NCBI GenBank assembly: GCA_037892935.1
Contig: JAYXKI010000002.1
Span: 1,364,001 to 1,428,000, forward strand
Source of the DNA: Phlebopus portentosus
Lineage: Eukaryota > Basidiomycota > Agaricomycetes > Boletales > Boletinellaceae
DNA length: 64,000 nt
Direction of reading: 5' to 3'
Below the pieces are notes generated by a model, which worked only from the letters and a program-made list of their open reading frames with translations, made no database searches and was not told where the DNA came from. Made by a program: the position numbers and the translations under genes. This document shows positions 1 through 10,808 of this stretch, piece by piece. Positions within the stretch are counted from its first letter, which is position 1; each line of letters begins with the position of its first letter.

Positions 1-42
1 AAATAAGAACATATAAGTAATAAACAATACTAAACTAGATTT

Positions 43-1512
43 CTATGAAGTTGAGGCGCGCAACCGTGATGCAAGGGCTTGAAAATACGCTGCGCAAGGC
101 GCATCGCACTTCGTACGGATATCATACATCGTACATGGAAGCTCGCGTTGATTGTAAGGAACTTCTTTACACACCGGCGGAATGTAAAAACTGTCGGGAA
201 CGCCCATGGAAGAGAGGGTCCAGTAGACAAGATACTCGAGTAGCTTCGGTGTTCGATGTAAAATTGGTTCCCCGTTGACACCTAGCCTTGGCTTGTCTCT
301 GCCGTGTCCATCGATTACACCCATGGTGTAACCATTCTCCCAACCTTATATATCACGATTGTTAGTGGTCAAGAAATAATAAGAATGAGAACTAAGCACC
401 TTCAGTGAACCCTCCGAACACCCATTGATCGTAGTTGGTCAGTACGAACCAATGGCAGTCATGTAATTTGCAGATATCCCAAAGCTATTTCAATATCAGC
501 ACTTCTATTGCAAGCCAATTCTTCCGTACGCACCTTTGCCCATAATTTGTGCGTGCTGTTGTAGCGTTTTTGACCATCCTCTATGCATGCCTCATAAGAA
601 GGAAGTGACTTCAGCCTTTTGTCTGCAAACAGCTCTATGTCACGAGGACCTAAGACCCAGGGCAATTGATAGGCCAGGATGTACTTGACAGATGGACCAA
701 GAGATGTCGAAGGAGCCACTACGTTGCTAGAACGCTCCCACATGAAGTATCGAAAGATTTCCGAATCGTCATCGCGCGACGGATCATTAGGAATGAAGTG
801 ATAACAAGTGACGATGCTCCGGTATTCTGGCATCAGACAAAGAACAGCCCGGACGGTTTCGAGAATGCTGTATTCGAGCCAGGAGGTCTGAAGTCTTGGA
901 GCAACATAAGTAGGTATCATATATGATTAGTAGTTTCACTCACTGGTCATAACGCCTTAATGCCCTTGGTATGTCTATATCTGTCTGGAATCCGATACAA
1001 GGAAGTTTGGGAACATCGTATACAACCGGATTTTCGTTGGCAACTTCAACGGGTGTCGTTGGGATACGCTTTTGGAGAACTGTGGCACTATTATCACTTT
1101 GTCCTGCGCGAACTCATGATACACCCACAATCAAAACAGCGTATGTCCAGATATTCTCGCTTGACGCGATGTATGTGTCGCAACCTTCTATATCTCTCTG
1201 GCCGAACAGCTAGATTAATTCTGTGTGTTTTCTGCTTTTCGGATGGCATAGAAGGCGCATCTGGAGCCAGAATCAAATCTGGGAGTATAGCACTGGCTAG
1301 GTATAGCCGAATGTTAGACGAAACTGGGGGTTCGGAAGGCTGGCTATAGGAGGAGACCATGGCAGTAGGGAAGAATGAACGTGAACAAAAGGAAGTCGAT
1401 AATCATCCTTGATATATATTTGTGCATTTTGAAGGGCCTTGTGAGCATCAGATAGCGCGATGGCTTTGAACAAAGCGGAATACAAGAGCTTGGGCCATCT
1501 AGCGACCTTCAT
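43..1512 (-). CDS. hypothetical protein, Agaricomycete-type orphan family
   Basis: Multi-exon minus-strand gene of unknown function. Readable blocks, from N to C terminus, are a start region (1512-1300), a block near 1090-925 containing PVVYDVPKL, a block at 905-420 containing WLEYSILETVRAVLC and then a segment HWFVLTNYDQWVFGGFTE, and a last exon (about 355-43) containing WENGYTMGVIDGHG. The intron before the last exon (gtgctt..ataag) joins FTE to GWENGY cleanly, and the one near 935-905 has a CTAAT branch site. The WFVLTNY..WVFG.F pattern is one I associate with large, lineage-specific families of hypothetical proteins in mushroom-forming fungi; no named domain is apparent. The 5' exons (1094-1512) could not be joined with confidence. 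The gene stands alone, with a gene-poor stretch upstream of it. Confidence 0.55.
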
Positions 1513-3541
1513 CTCAAGAAAGTGACGATCACTGGTGTTACCACTTTAGGCATTCACTTATTCGATTCGGCACAAATCATTCAGGGCAGGTATCAATCGC
1601 ATAGAAATTCGTACAGAAGGGAGAAACAAATGCTACATGTATGCAAAGTGCTGCGATATCATAAATTACAGTAAGAGTAAAGCAGCATAGTACAACAAGT
1701 TTGTATCAAGAAAATCATAAAAATAAACCGAGCGTAATGGGGACTCCTAGCTAATGCACTGTGCACGCCTGCGTGCATAAGATAATCAAATAGCGATCAT
1801 CGGGTCGAGAGCGCTAGTAGCGACCTGCAAGTGCTGGATCGGACTCCCGCGAGATGCAGTCCGCGCACTTGACTGGACTTATGCGTATCGGGTTTTTGAC
1901 AGGCAGAGACATCATGCGAATGCAATTCGGGGATTTGCAACCTGGACGAAATTCAGCGATACCGCATCAACTACACTGACCAAAGCAACTCACCGTAAGG
2001 ATGCGCATGTCGTCTGCTGAAAAGACAGTCGGGTCGCAGGCAGTCCTGCGTTCGAGTAGCCATGGAGACGAAGTGTCCGCACGCAGTGTGGAAGCGGCCG
2101 TCAATGATCTGTGCAAAGGACGAGGTCGATCAGCGACATCGTCGAGGAGAGCTAGGCAAAATATACTCACATTATGGCACATTTTTACAGGTAGTTATAG
2201 GCGAGTGTCGCGGCAAGCTATTTTGCTCTATCCTCGACCGAAGCCGCTTCTTTTAAAGGCCTCAGCTTGTGCTTCTGTGACTTGCCGCCCTGCAGTCCGA
2301 CGCCTGCTTGCCGTTGAGTGCCGGTGGCACGTCACCCTAATTCACCTGGACGGGTCTTAAGCTATTAAACCTCTCGATCGGCGCCGTGAATCTGGGCATT
2401 ATGAAGTCAGCCACCTCATCCGAAAACAGCCATTACAAGCATGTCTATGACACGCTGCACCTTCCCCAGGTCGATTCGTGCTTCTTGGAGTCCCTTCGGA
2501 ATTATGGCACATTCCCGTGAAGGTCCAAGTAGCCGGCATGTCCTCCTACGACTACACCATTCGCAGCAGCCAGCGACCTTCGCGAATTTCTACCCGTTTA
2601 ATGAATTGACCTCATAGTGGCTCTTGGAAGCTCGTCAATATTCTGTGGCATGATCCCTCAGGATCAGAGAATGAATCCTCTGAAAGGTAGTGAACACTAG
2701 CATCGTACCCTGGCCTGGGAGATGGCTCAGGATTAGATCTTCTTCTTGGTGTATCCTGCACAACGATAACATCGGCGGATTCCGCATCGATTAATCAGTT
2801 GCCTCTTAAGAAGATATTTAACCCATCTGGATGTAACGTGCCTGCAGCGAGGATAAGGCCTGGCATACGAATACACACCCTCATTCAGACCAATCGGACA
2901 CGTGTTGATTCTGCATACCGGTTAATACCTGTCGGATCAGACTAATGAGCCATCCGCCATAGTTCTGGTATGGAATGACTATTTGCAACCGTTCGTTGAG
3001 AAACGTGAAAAGTTTTGCTGTGTCATTCAAGCCCTTCTTGACCTATAGAACAAGAAAGCACCAGTATCCAGAGAAGGATTACCCCGCTTCGAAACCGCAG
3101 ACTAAGATGCAATCCTGGTTCTCAACTCTATTACATTCCGATGAGGCGGCTATTAAGACGGCCACTCACATGTGATGCAGATAGACTTCCCGCACTGCAT
3201 TTCCTTCTCCGCTTGCGGAAGAAGCATTCGCATACCCCTGAGAAGAGAGCTCTGAGCGTCGATAAAATGCGTGGATGACAGTAATCGCGCAATGCCGAGA
3301 AAATAACGAGGCGGATAAGACCAATATAAGCGCAGGAGACAACCAATAGACACGTAGAAATTGTTGGGGTACATTGTCAACAAGCCAATGGTTGTAAAGA
3401 AGTAATTTATCTTCGCGCAGTCGTCCACATCGTGTTCGTCGCCGTCGCCATTGCAGCTTGCTCTGGCTCAATATTCTCGCCGACATGAAGGAATTTTCTG
3501 CGAATATAAATTTTAAGTTGAAGACCACAGGTAACGTCTAT
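1513..3541. other. gene-poor stretch, nothing supportable
   Basis: Open frames here (for example 2001-2360 plus, 3166-3528 minus) are short, lack recognisable motifs and cannot be joined into a longer product. No repeat or RNA gene was recognised. Confidence 0.4.
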
Positions 3542-4137
3542 CTAAGAGCCCCGCCTCCTGATCTGCTGCACGAGCTGAACCATTTTCCCCACCTGAAAAG
3601 TGCAAAGTGTTCAAGATGTGATGAAGGATACAAAAGAGCAACCGACGCACCTCATGCTTGAAACGCCTTCGATGTCGCAGACTTTTCAGTCTCCTCCTCT
3701 CGTCACCCTTCTGCTTGTGTCGTCTATTCTGAAACCAATCTCTGGGCACACCGTTCTGAGCGAGCATCTTGTCGAGCATCTTGGCACCAAGTGCGATGTC
3801 GCCTCCTTGTATTTCGACAGTTCTGCCTGAAGAACGATTTGAGTTAACGCAAAATACAATTCAGACCCTGTTGTCAGGTAAAAATCTTACCTGAATATGC
3901 GTCGCGAGCAGTGAGTAAGCGTTCGCTCTCAAAAATTTCGGAATGCCTCTTCCACAATGCATCTATGTTCTCCATAATCGGATTAGACTTCGGGGCATGG
4001 GCATCGATCTGTATCGACGTAGCCCAAGTTCGCCCCTCCGAAGTCGAATTAAAGCGGATCGCTGCCATTTGACCAGCACGGAGATATAATGATGGTTGAC
4101 ATCGTCGCAGAGCTTGGCGTAGCAATAATAGAGACAT
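3542..4137 (-). CDS. MRP21: mitochondrial small ribosomal subunit protein bS21m
   Basis: Three exons read cleanly: 4137-3891, 3826-3651 and 3592-3542, giving 157 residues. The N-terminal part is rich in Leu, Arg and Ser (MSLLLLRQALRRC...) like a mitochondrial presequence. The C-terminal half carries the bS21 signature: RTVEIQGGDIALGAKMLDKML, then the basic QNRRHKQKGDERRRLKSLRHRRRF helix, then HEVGKMVQLVQQIRRRGS to the stop. In bacteria bS21 binds near the 3' end of 16S rRNA; the fungal form is a mitoribosome small-subunit protein with a long N-terminal extension. An upstream in-frame ATG at 4245 would add 36 residues, but I chose 4137 because it starts directly with the targeting-like sequence. 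It is divergent from the RWD gene that starts 180 bp away. Confidence 0.85.
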
Positions 4138-4316
4138 TGTTGGGCGTGTTCTATTCACGATGAGAAGGTGTTTCCAATGTTGGCGGCACTGTTCTAGTTC
4201 TAAAACGCGTCGATCGCCCATCGGCAATTGCCTGGACCTGGACATTCCTACCTACCGGAAATATCCCACTTAAAAATAATAATCACTTCCCGTTCCTTCT
4301 TCCAGGTATATCTAAA

Positions 4317-5385
4317 ATGGCTGACGAAGCCCTCGAAGAAGAATTTCAGGTATGGCTACGCCGATCGTAGCTCATCGTACGCGTGATTGACTTCAAGCTA
4401 GGTCTTAGAATCGATTTATCCTACAGAATTGACAAGTTGGTCCCTGCACGGCTATATGATTTCATGTTCTTATTCAACTGAGACGCGTATCCCGCGAAGA
4501 GCTATCAGAGAGGGAAGTACGAATTGAAGTTGAGCCCGAGGAACACGTCGAGGGAGGCGTTGGCCGTTGAGCATTCCTTCTAAACGAATCTCGATGCATA
4601 CCACTAATCGTCATTACTATGTGCTATAGTGAAACTGATTCTCAGAGTCACCTACACAGAATCATATCCAGAAGTGCTTCCTGAACTCAACCTGGAGCCT
4701 ACAGAAGGCGATCTGGAGCCGGATGAGATTGCCAAACTTATCGACCAGCTAAAAACCGTGGTAAGCGTTCCGCTTCTGCACTTCGTATTGATCATTTAGA
4801 TCAAGCTGATGTGATCAGGGAGAAGAGAACTTAGGGATGGCTATGACATTTACTCTTGTTTCGCATTTACGAGAACAATTATTGGAATTGGTCAAATCAC
4901 GCATAGAACGACAACGGCAAGAGGACGCAGAGGAAGCAAGGCGAGAGTTAGAGGTAAACTCTGTGATTCCTTTGCGGGCCAATCAGCTCACATCGTACAG
5001 GAGGAAGAAGCGCGAACAAAAGGGACGCCTGTAACAGTTGAGACTTTCAAGACTTGGAAGGCCAAATTCGACAAGGAAATGTCGCAAAGAAAGGCTAGGG
5101 AAGAGGAAGAGCAACTAAAGGTAGCTACACCGAAGGAACGCGAAGAATACAAGAAGGTTCAGTCCCGATTAACCGGTGAGTACTTTCAACTCTTAGGTCT
5201 CTTAGTGAAAGAGGTCTTACTCCCTGTCTTTAGGAAAGCAATTGTTCGAACGAAATCGCAATTTAGACGAAGAGAATTTGGTGGAAGAAGACGCGGTCTC
5301 CGTCGATGTAAGCCAATTTGAACGAACCGATGAAAGGCAAGAGGAGGAACAGCAGGAAAAACTGGAACTCAGCGACAGCGATTGA
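4317..5385 (+). CDS. GIR2: RWD domain protein, Gir2/RWDD1-like
   Basis: Six or so short exons. The protein begins MADEALEEEFQ, followed by VLESIYPTEL, the RWD-domain entry motif. It continues with a strand-rich section ending in LILRVTYTESYPEVLPELNLEP (4628-4700), which holds the YP.P.P-like core of RWD domains. After the domain comes a long charged helical tail (RIERQRQEDAEEAR, KAREEEEQLK, TPKEREEYKK) ending in LELSDSD. In yeast Gir2 binds Gcn1 through its RWD domain and competes with Gcn2, damping the amino-acid starvation response; it also partners the Rbg2-type GTPase. Length and layout fit this family. It converges on the cyclin gene, whose stop lies 80 bp away. Exon borders inside 4350-4640 are approximate. 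Confidence 0.85.
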
Positions 5386-5464
5386 TCTGTATTTTAGTGA
5401 TCTTGGTACATGTGAATGAGGATAGAAATGCATAGTATGCCGTGAGATTATGAGAAGTGAGCAG

Positions 5465-6934
5465 TTACTCAAGATTCAATCGTGGTCGCGGTAACTTATC
5501 CGGCTTATCGACTGCCTCGCCTCTTACAGGCCTCCAGCCTGGCTTTGAGGGCGGCTTACCTCCCTGACTTGAATCGGGTGTTCTTTTGCTCGGATTCACT
5601 CCCGAGTGGGTTTCAGGCTTGACGGTAACTCCCGCGCAAGCTGCGAAAGCATCGGGCCTGTACAATCTTAGGCGTGATTCAGGTGTTGCAGGTGGCTGAA
5701 TCTGCAAATCACTAAGTATGCCAGCACACGCGAAATTCAAATGCGGCTTCTCATTTGACTTACCGAGCCAATCTCTTGCAAATGAGGCGCCGGTGCTGCT
5801 GCATTCTGCGCGGCGTAGAACTCAATGAGCATCGTTAATGCCTCTGTAGTGAATGAACGCTTAAGCGGAGACAATCATTATTATGAATGAACTGACCAGC
5901 AAGTTCCGCTAGTTCGGTCTCGTTGAACTGGTAATGCTCAACGATTACCCGAGATGCATCTGGTGAAGTAGGCTTGTTTGTAGGAGGCGTGGGGAGGGAC
6001 GCGGACGGTGCCGATGAAGCAATACGTGCGTCCAACGAAGGTGAATGGTCTCCATCTAGAAAACGATCGGCAAGAATGAAGCTTGCTGCAGCTATGATCC
6101 GTATATCGTATAGGAGGCAGAGTACCGTTCGGTAGCTGGATTCCGCCGACATATTGTGAGTAGACATGAGGCAAGGTTAGCAAATGACCCACTCACGAGT
6201 CGTAGGCAATACACCAGGAAGCATCACACAGGGGCTCATCATCTGGAGCATAACGTTCCAGGAGATCAACGAGAATCTCATGAGGACTAGCCACTACAAA
6301 GTCAAAGCAGAGAGCCTCAAGTAAGCCTGCCTCTGCCACCAGAATCGCGTCCTGGCATACTTGTATTTCCTGTCTCCAGAGTCAGCTCCGAAACTGCAGC
6401 CTAATCCCTGGAAGTACCCACTTCGTCCGTGACCTTGTCTATGTGCGTCCCGTAGACTTTGCTGTGAAACACTTTTGCAACGTCTCGCAACTTTCGGCCG
6501 CATTCTTCTGTCTTGGTTGCCAGAAATATACATCCTGCGGCAACGTCCTTGGAGAAGGTAAAAATGATAGCTAATGAGCTTCGGCAGACATTATGTCGAA
6601 TTGAGCCACTTACTTGCCGATGATAGTCTTCCATGCTGTATCGCATGTAAAACCGATGGAACCAAGTAGCGGCTGTGACCAGCGCTGTAGATGGTCTACG
6701 CAGTCTTAGCTACGAGGCATGAGTAGTAACATAAGATACTAACAGCTGCAGAGACGCTCCTAAACGATACAGAAATTCTATTCCTCTTGCGCGGTCATAC
6801 AGTTCTTTGTCAAGCGAAATCCCAGAAGTGGCCGCAGACGGTGTCACCAGGAGTGCAGAGGACGGGAATCTCCATTGAGAAGATGAAGAAGTCTCCGCTC
6901 GCATTTGTTCAACTCCCATATTGACCGTGACCAT
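5465..6934 (-). CDS. cyclin, transcription type (cyclin K/Pch1-like)
   Basis: Minus-strand multi-exon gene. The cyclin box is recognisable in pieces: SLDKELYDRARGIEFLYRLG near 6840-6770, then WFHRFYMRYSMEDYHRQ near 6665-6620, then DVAAGCIFLATKTEECGRKL near 6550-6490. HRFYMRYS and AA..FLA.K.EE are characteristic of transcriptional cyclins (C, K, L and T types) that partner CDKs acting on the RNA polymerase II C-terminal domain. The second fold follows (EAGLLEALCFDFVV around 6320-6280, YRTVLCLLYDIRIIAAASFILADRF further on). A low-complexity tail rich in Pro, Lys and Ser ends at 5465. Fungal Ctk2 and Ssn8 are alternative relatives; the exact orthology needs a tree. It is divergent from eIF2B alpha, with 173 bp between the starts. 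Confidence 0.8.
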
Positions 6935-7107
6935 GATGTAGCACGCTCTCAGAGCGCACGGTGATGAGATGTTGTTAAGGATCGACGTGCTAATTCTGCA
7001 TTACGTCATCACAAGAAACGGACCGAGTCACCTCGGGTTCTAGCTAGCTAGGACGTACCCACCTCTTTCTCTGGTTATAATATCGATTTAAAGACAACTG
7101 AGTAACC

Positions 7108-8605
7108 ATGAGTGTTCCATCGTCTCCTGTGGACAGCCTTCGACGAGCCTCCCAATTTGATATCAACGGTGCTTATCGACGAATTCTCGCAGACGAAAAG
7201 GTGGGCTTGCCAGTGGCATTGGGAAATCTATTCTCATTCATTAATTCAGATTTCCACTCCATTAGCAGCTATACTTGCGCTAACAGAGCTCATTGAGCAA
7301 TCGAATGGTATGCCGTGTTTTGTTGTTGTGTCGTCGCGACAAGCTGATCTGTCGGGTTCTTGTAAAGCTGGAACGATGTTCGAGCTTGTACAGGCGCTGC
7401 ACGAAGGCGCAGAGGCTCTGCGCAAACAATATAGAAACTCCATCAGCATTAACGCCGGCTGTGAGCTTTTCATAGCCTTCGTGACTCTTTTCCCTCACGA
7501 ATCTGCCGTAAGCACCTATCGCCACTGCACAGAAATTCCGGAAATTTGCTCAAGAATAGGCATTGCAGAGCTTCAATGACTTGAAGATCGAACTCGTTAA
7601 GCAGGGCAGAGAGTACGCAAATGAAGCGCTGTCGTATCGAGAAAAAATTGCACAGCAAGCACTGGGATTCATTAAGGACGGTTCTGTAGTATGTACTTCA
7701 CACGAGTCTTCTTTACTGGTCCAGGTATCATGCTCAGTGGCAGTCCAGATACTAACACATTCCTACTCCCGAGTAGTGATGCAGGCCCTCCTTTTGGCCC
7801 ACAATCAGAAACGAATATCCGTATATGTGACAGAAGCAAGACCTCGTGGACTTGGGTACGTTATGCTCGTATTCGGCACTGTCTTGAGCCTTTTCATTCA
7901 AGATTGGATAGGGTTAAGACCCAGGAAGCTCTTGCAACCGCTGGAATTCCATGTACAGTCGTATTGGATTCTGCTGTGGCATACGTGATGGATAAAGTGG
8001 ACCTTGTCCTTGTTGGCTCAGAGGCTGTTGTCGAAAGCGGAGGACTGATAAACGCTGTGGGAAGTAATCAAATGGCAATTATTGCAAAGGCAGCAAATAA
8101 GCCTGTATATGCAATGGCTGAAAGGTGCGGCGGCCTGGTCACTCATTTTATGTATACTCGTCGGCGCCGCTGATTATCATTACCTTCTCTTCTGTCTCTG
8201 CCCGGAAAAACCTATAGCTACAAATTCCACCGCCTTTTCCCGCTTTCGCAATATGACCTACCGACACATACGTCAAACGTTCTCTCGTTCCCTCGTCAAC
8301 CTGCGCGGCCGTCTGTCTCCAAGTCTTTTCCGTCTTCTCCGATCAAACCCACGGCGCAAAGACATCCGTCATCGCAGGCGACCTTTTTCTCTGAGTACCA
8401 AATGACTCCGGAGCAGATTCGTTTGAACCCGGAGGTGGATTATACGAGGTGAGTTTTCGTTCCCATCTTAGGCCACAACGATTAGCCTTGGGCACTCACC
8501 GCCTCCAATTTAAGACCTGACCTGATCTCGCTTGTTTTCTCTGACGTCGGCATTTTAACGCCCGAGGGTGTTAGTCAGTACTTGGTGGGAATGTTTGCGG
8601 GTTAA
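7108..8605 (+). CDS. GCN3: translation initiation factor eIF2B subunit alpha
   Basis: Regulatory alpha subunit of the eIF2B guanine nucleotide exchange factor in the cytosol. Recognisable blocks in order are [84 protein letters not shown], then [20 protein letters not shown] and [20 protein letters not shown], the conserved Rossmann-like C-terminal half, then [14 protein letters not shown]. The last exon gives [20 protein letters not shown], the usual eIF2B alpha end. An insertion of roughly 40 residues rich in Ser and Pro (8285-8400) separates the KFHRLFPL block from the end, longer than in yeast Gcn3. The subunit senses eIF2 phosphorylated by Gcn2, so it acts in the same control pathway as the Gir2-like gene nearby; adjacency need not be meaningful. 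The start ATG at 7108 is the first in frame. Confidence 0.92.
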
Positions 8606-10181
8606 TGCTTTATTGGCAGATTCTACATACTTGGCCATATGTCAGATTTTCATTAGAGATGGCGATTTATTCTGCCTACCTATTACCTCATCGGTCCACA
8701 GATTGAGTGCAGTTTGGCACAAACAAAATCTGTTTTAAATAGTGCCGGGCGGCAAGATTGGTAGGACAATTTACCTCAGTTCAAAGGCGGCGACCGACCA
8801 ATTTATAACGTTATATGAAAAATTGTCTGTGCAATACATGAATGTTCTTTTTTCCTTTTCACATTGAATTGAGTGAAACTTTTAAGACGATTCTGCATCG
8901 AAAGAGGACTTTATGGCTGTGAGAGAGTGCTTCCCAGATCGGGGACCCTCGATATCTCACTTGGCCTACGGACTCATTTTGTTTTAAGTAGGAGTTATGG
9001 AAAAATTTGCGTTACTTGGGACCGCCGATCTCATTTGTTTTGATTGCAAGGCAGGGACGGCAATATAAGCGAAAGGCCTAGGTGACTTTGTTCTTGGAGC
9101 GTTGAATTGGCGATCTTGTGCCTTGACTTTGTCTGGATATTTGAAGCACCAATTCCGCCATCATCATTGAAAAGCAAGGCCATTGCGACTCGGGGAGAAG
9201 TAAAGGTGGCCCACTCGGACGATTTAGAAATCTTCTGAAGAAAGGAAGAAGTCTCCAGTCCGAAGAAGAAGATGAGGCCGGACCAGGGCAATGATAACAC
9301 CGTTTCGAACGCAATGGAGAGAGAGACTAAACCGAATTAAAAAGAGAAGATTGCCATAGGAATAGAATAGAATTGTTTCAGGAACGAATTTGACGAGAGA
9401 CGACAAGAAGAGATCTGAGCAAGCAAATCTGAGCGAGGGTGCCGGGTATAAAATTCGGTTTAGGGATAACGAGCCGGGAGATATAGCCAAAAGGGGGAAG
9501 CCAGACGGACGGGGGCGGGAACGCGAGGGAGGGATACATACGCGTGAAAATGAGCATTAATGATGTGGCGTCCTGTGCATGAGGGTGAGACCTGGTGACA
9601 AGCTGAAAAATCAATGAAATGACAAAATAGAAGGTTGAAAGAAGGACTACCAAATGGGGATGAAGAGGGGAGATCTGCGGACGACCACTTGGATGGACGG
9701 CCGGCAGACGCTAAACGTGTCACGGTGACCAACACGTTTTACATCCATAAGCGCTTTTTCGGTCCTTTTTTTGTATTTCTTTTCTATTTTTCTAGGCGTG
9801 TGCATCGATGCGTTATAAGCACCCCTTTCCAGCCTGCCCGTCCATCTCCCTCCCCACTCGTCGTCGCATTTCCCGCCCTTACGTGCCGCTCTGCACCCGT
9901 ACCGCTCTGTAACTTATATCAACTATTTACCAAAACCAAGAGCGCCAAACCATATAGCCTTTCTGGCCTGTGCGCACATCATTCCAGTGTCCTGGTGAGC
10001 CTAATATAATATCATTTCACACTTCCCGTCTTTGTCCTCTTCATCCATCCCATGATGGCACGCTCACGCTCTTCTTTTCCAGTGCGCTTGAGTACTTATT
10101 ACTCTATCTATTGTCTGCCTTTCCTCATACCGCTTCACGCTCGCCCTTGTCTTGCACTTGTTCGCAAATCATCTTTCCGCC
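8606..10181. other. long intergenic region or leader, no gene recognised
   Basis: About 1.6 kb between eIF2B alpha and the intronless orphan. The 3' half (9740-10180) is pyrimidine-rich (runs of tcttttc and ctccctccc), typical of an active fungal promoter or 5' leader. Minus-strand open frames at 9031-9735 have skewed composition and no motifs, so I take them as shadows. Confidence 0.45.
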
Positions 10182-10808
10182 ATGAGTGCGCCCCCAGAAA
10201 TACATTTTTCGCCCAATGTAAAACACATGGACGAATGGGCCCAGCGTACCGGCATTCCGCTCACGAGTGCCGAGGCCCTCGGTACCCTGTACGCTCGAGC
10301 GCACAGCTGGCTTCTGTCACTCAAGAACTCCCTAGTCCGAAACCACGGGTTTCACGAGAAAGAACAAGATTCACGGATGCTCTTCAACATCGAGTGCCCA
10401 CCGCCGTTCCGATCGTCCGGCGGTCTACCGCGCACGCCTCCATTTAAACTTCAGCTGCCACTTCACGCGTCAACCTTTTTCTCCCCAGAGCGCCGGATAC
10501 AGTGGGAAATGGTCTTTCACAGTGCGCTCTTCCCAACGATGCGTCACTCGTGCCAGCCCATCGCCGACATCCTGCATCTGTTGCAGTGCCTTTTGACTGG
10601 TATGCTGGTGCTTGTCAAGGAGGAGGAGGTTCCGGGCGAAGGTGTCTGGAAGACGACGCGCGGGCTGCCGCCACCAGAGTGGATAAGCGCAAACGAGGCT
10701 ATTTTACTGCAAATCTTTGGGGCGTCACATTACCGCAAGCTCTTTCGCGCTGCGAACGACAAACGACTCGCGTTTAAAGTGCAACTCGAACCACATACGC
10801 GACGTTAA
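10182..10808 (+). CDS. intronless hypothetical protein, 208 residues
   Basis: A single open frame starting MSAPPEIHFSPNVKHMDEWA and ending LEPHTRR, preceded by the context cgccATGA, which fits a fungal start. It shows strong GC3 codon bias and has no introns, unlike almost all of its neighbours. Visible features are a Trp/His-rich N-terminal region, a hydrophobic helix-like stretch DILHLLQCLLTGMLVLV near residues 126-142, and GEGVWKTTRGLPPPEW. There is no signal peptide and no motif I can assign. It might be a conserved basidiomycete protein of unknown function. The long pyrimidine-rich upstream region suggests a well expressed or regulated gene. The function is unknown. Confidence 0.6.
   Translation: MSAPPEIHFSPNVKHMDEWAQRTGIPLTSAEALGTLYARAHSWLLSLKNSLVRNHGFHEKEQDSRMLFNIECPPPFRSSGGLPRTPPFKLQLPLHASTFFSPERRIQWEMVFHSALFPTMRHSCQPIADILHLLQCLLTGMLVLVKEEEVPGEGVWKTTRGLPPPEWISANEAILLQIFGASHYRKLFRAANDKRLAFKVQLEPHTRR

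Noticed and set aside
1967..2360. Overlapping short frames on both strands
   Set aside because: No conserved motif, and they cannot be spliced to neighbours.
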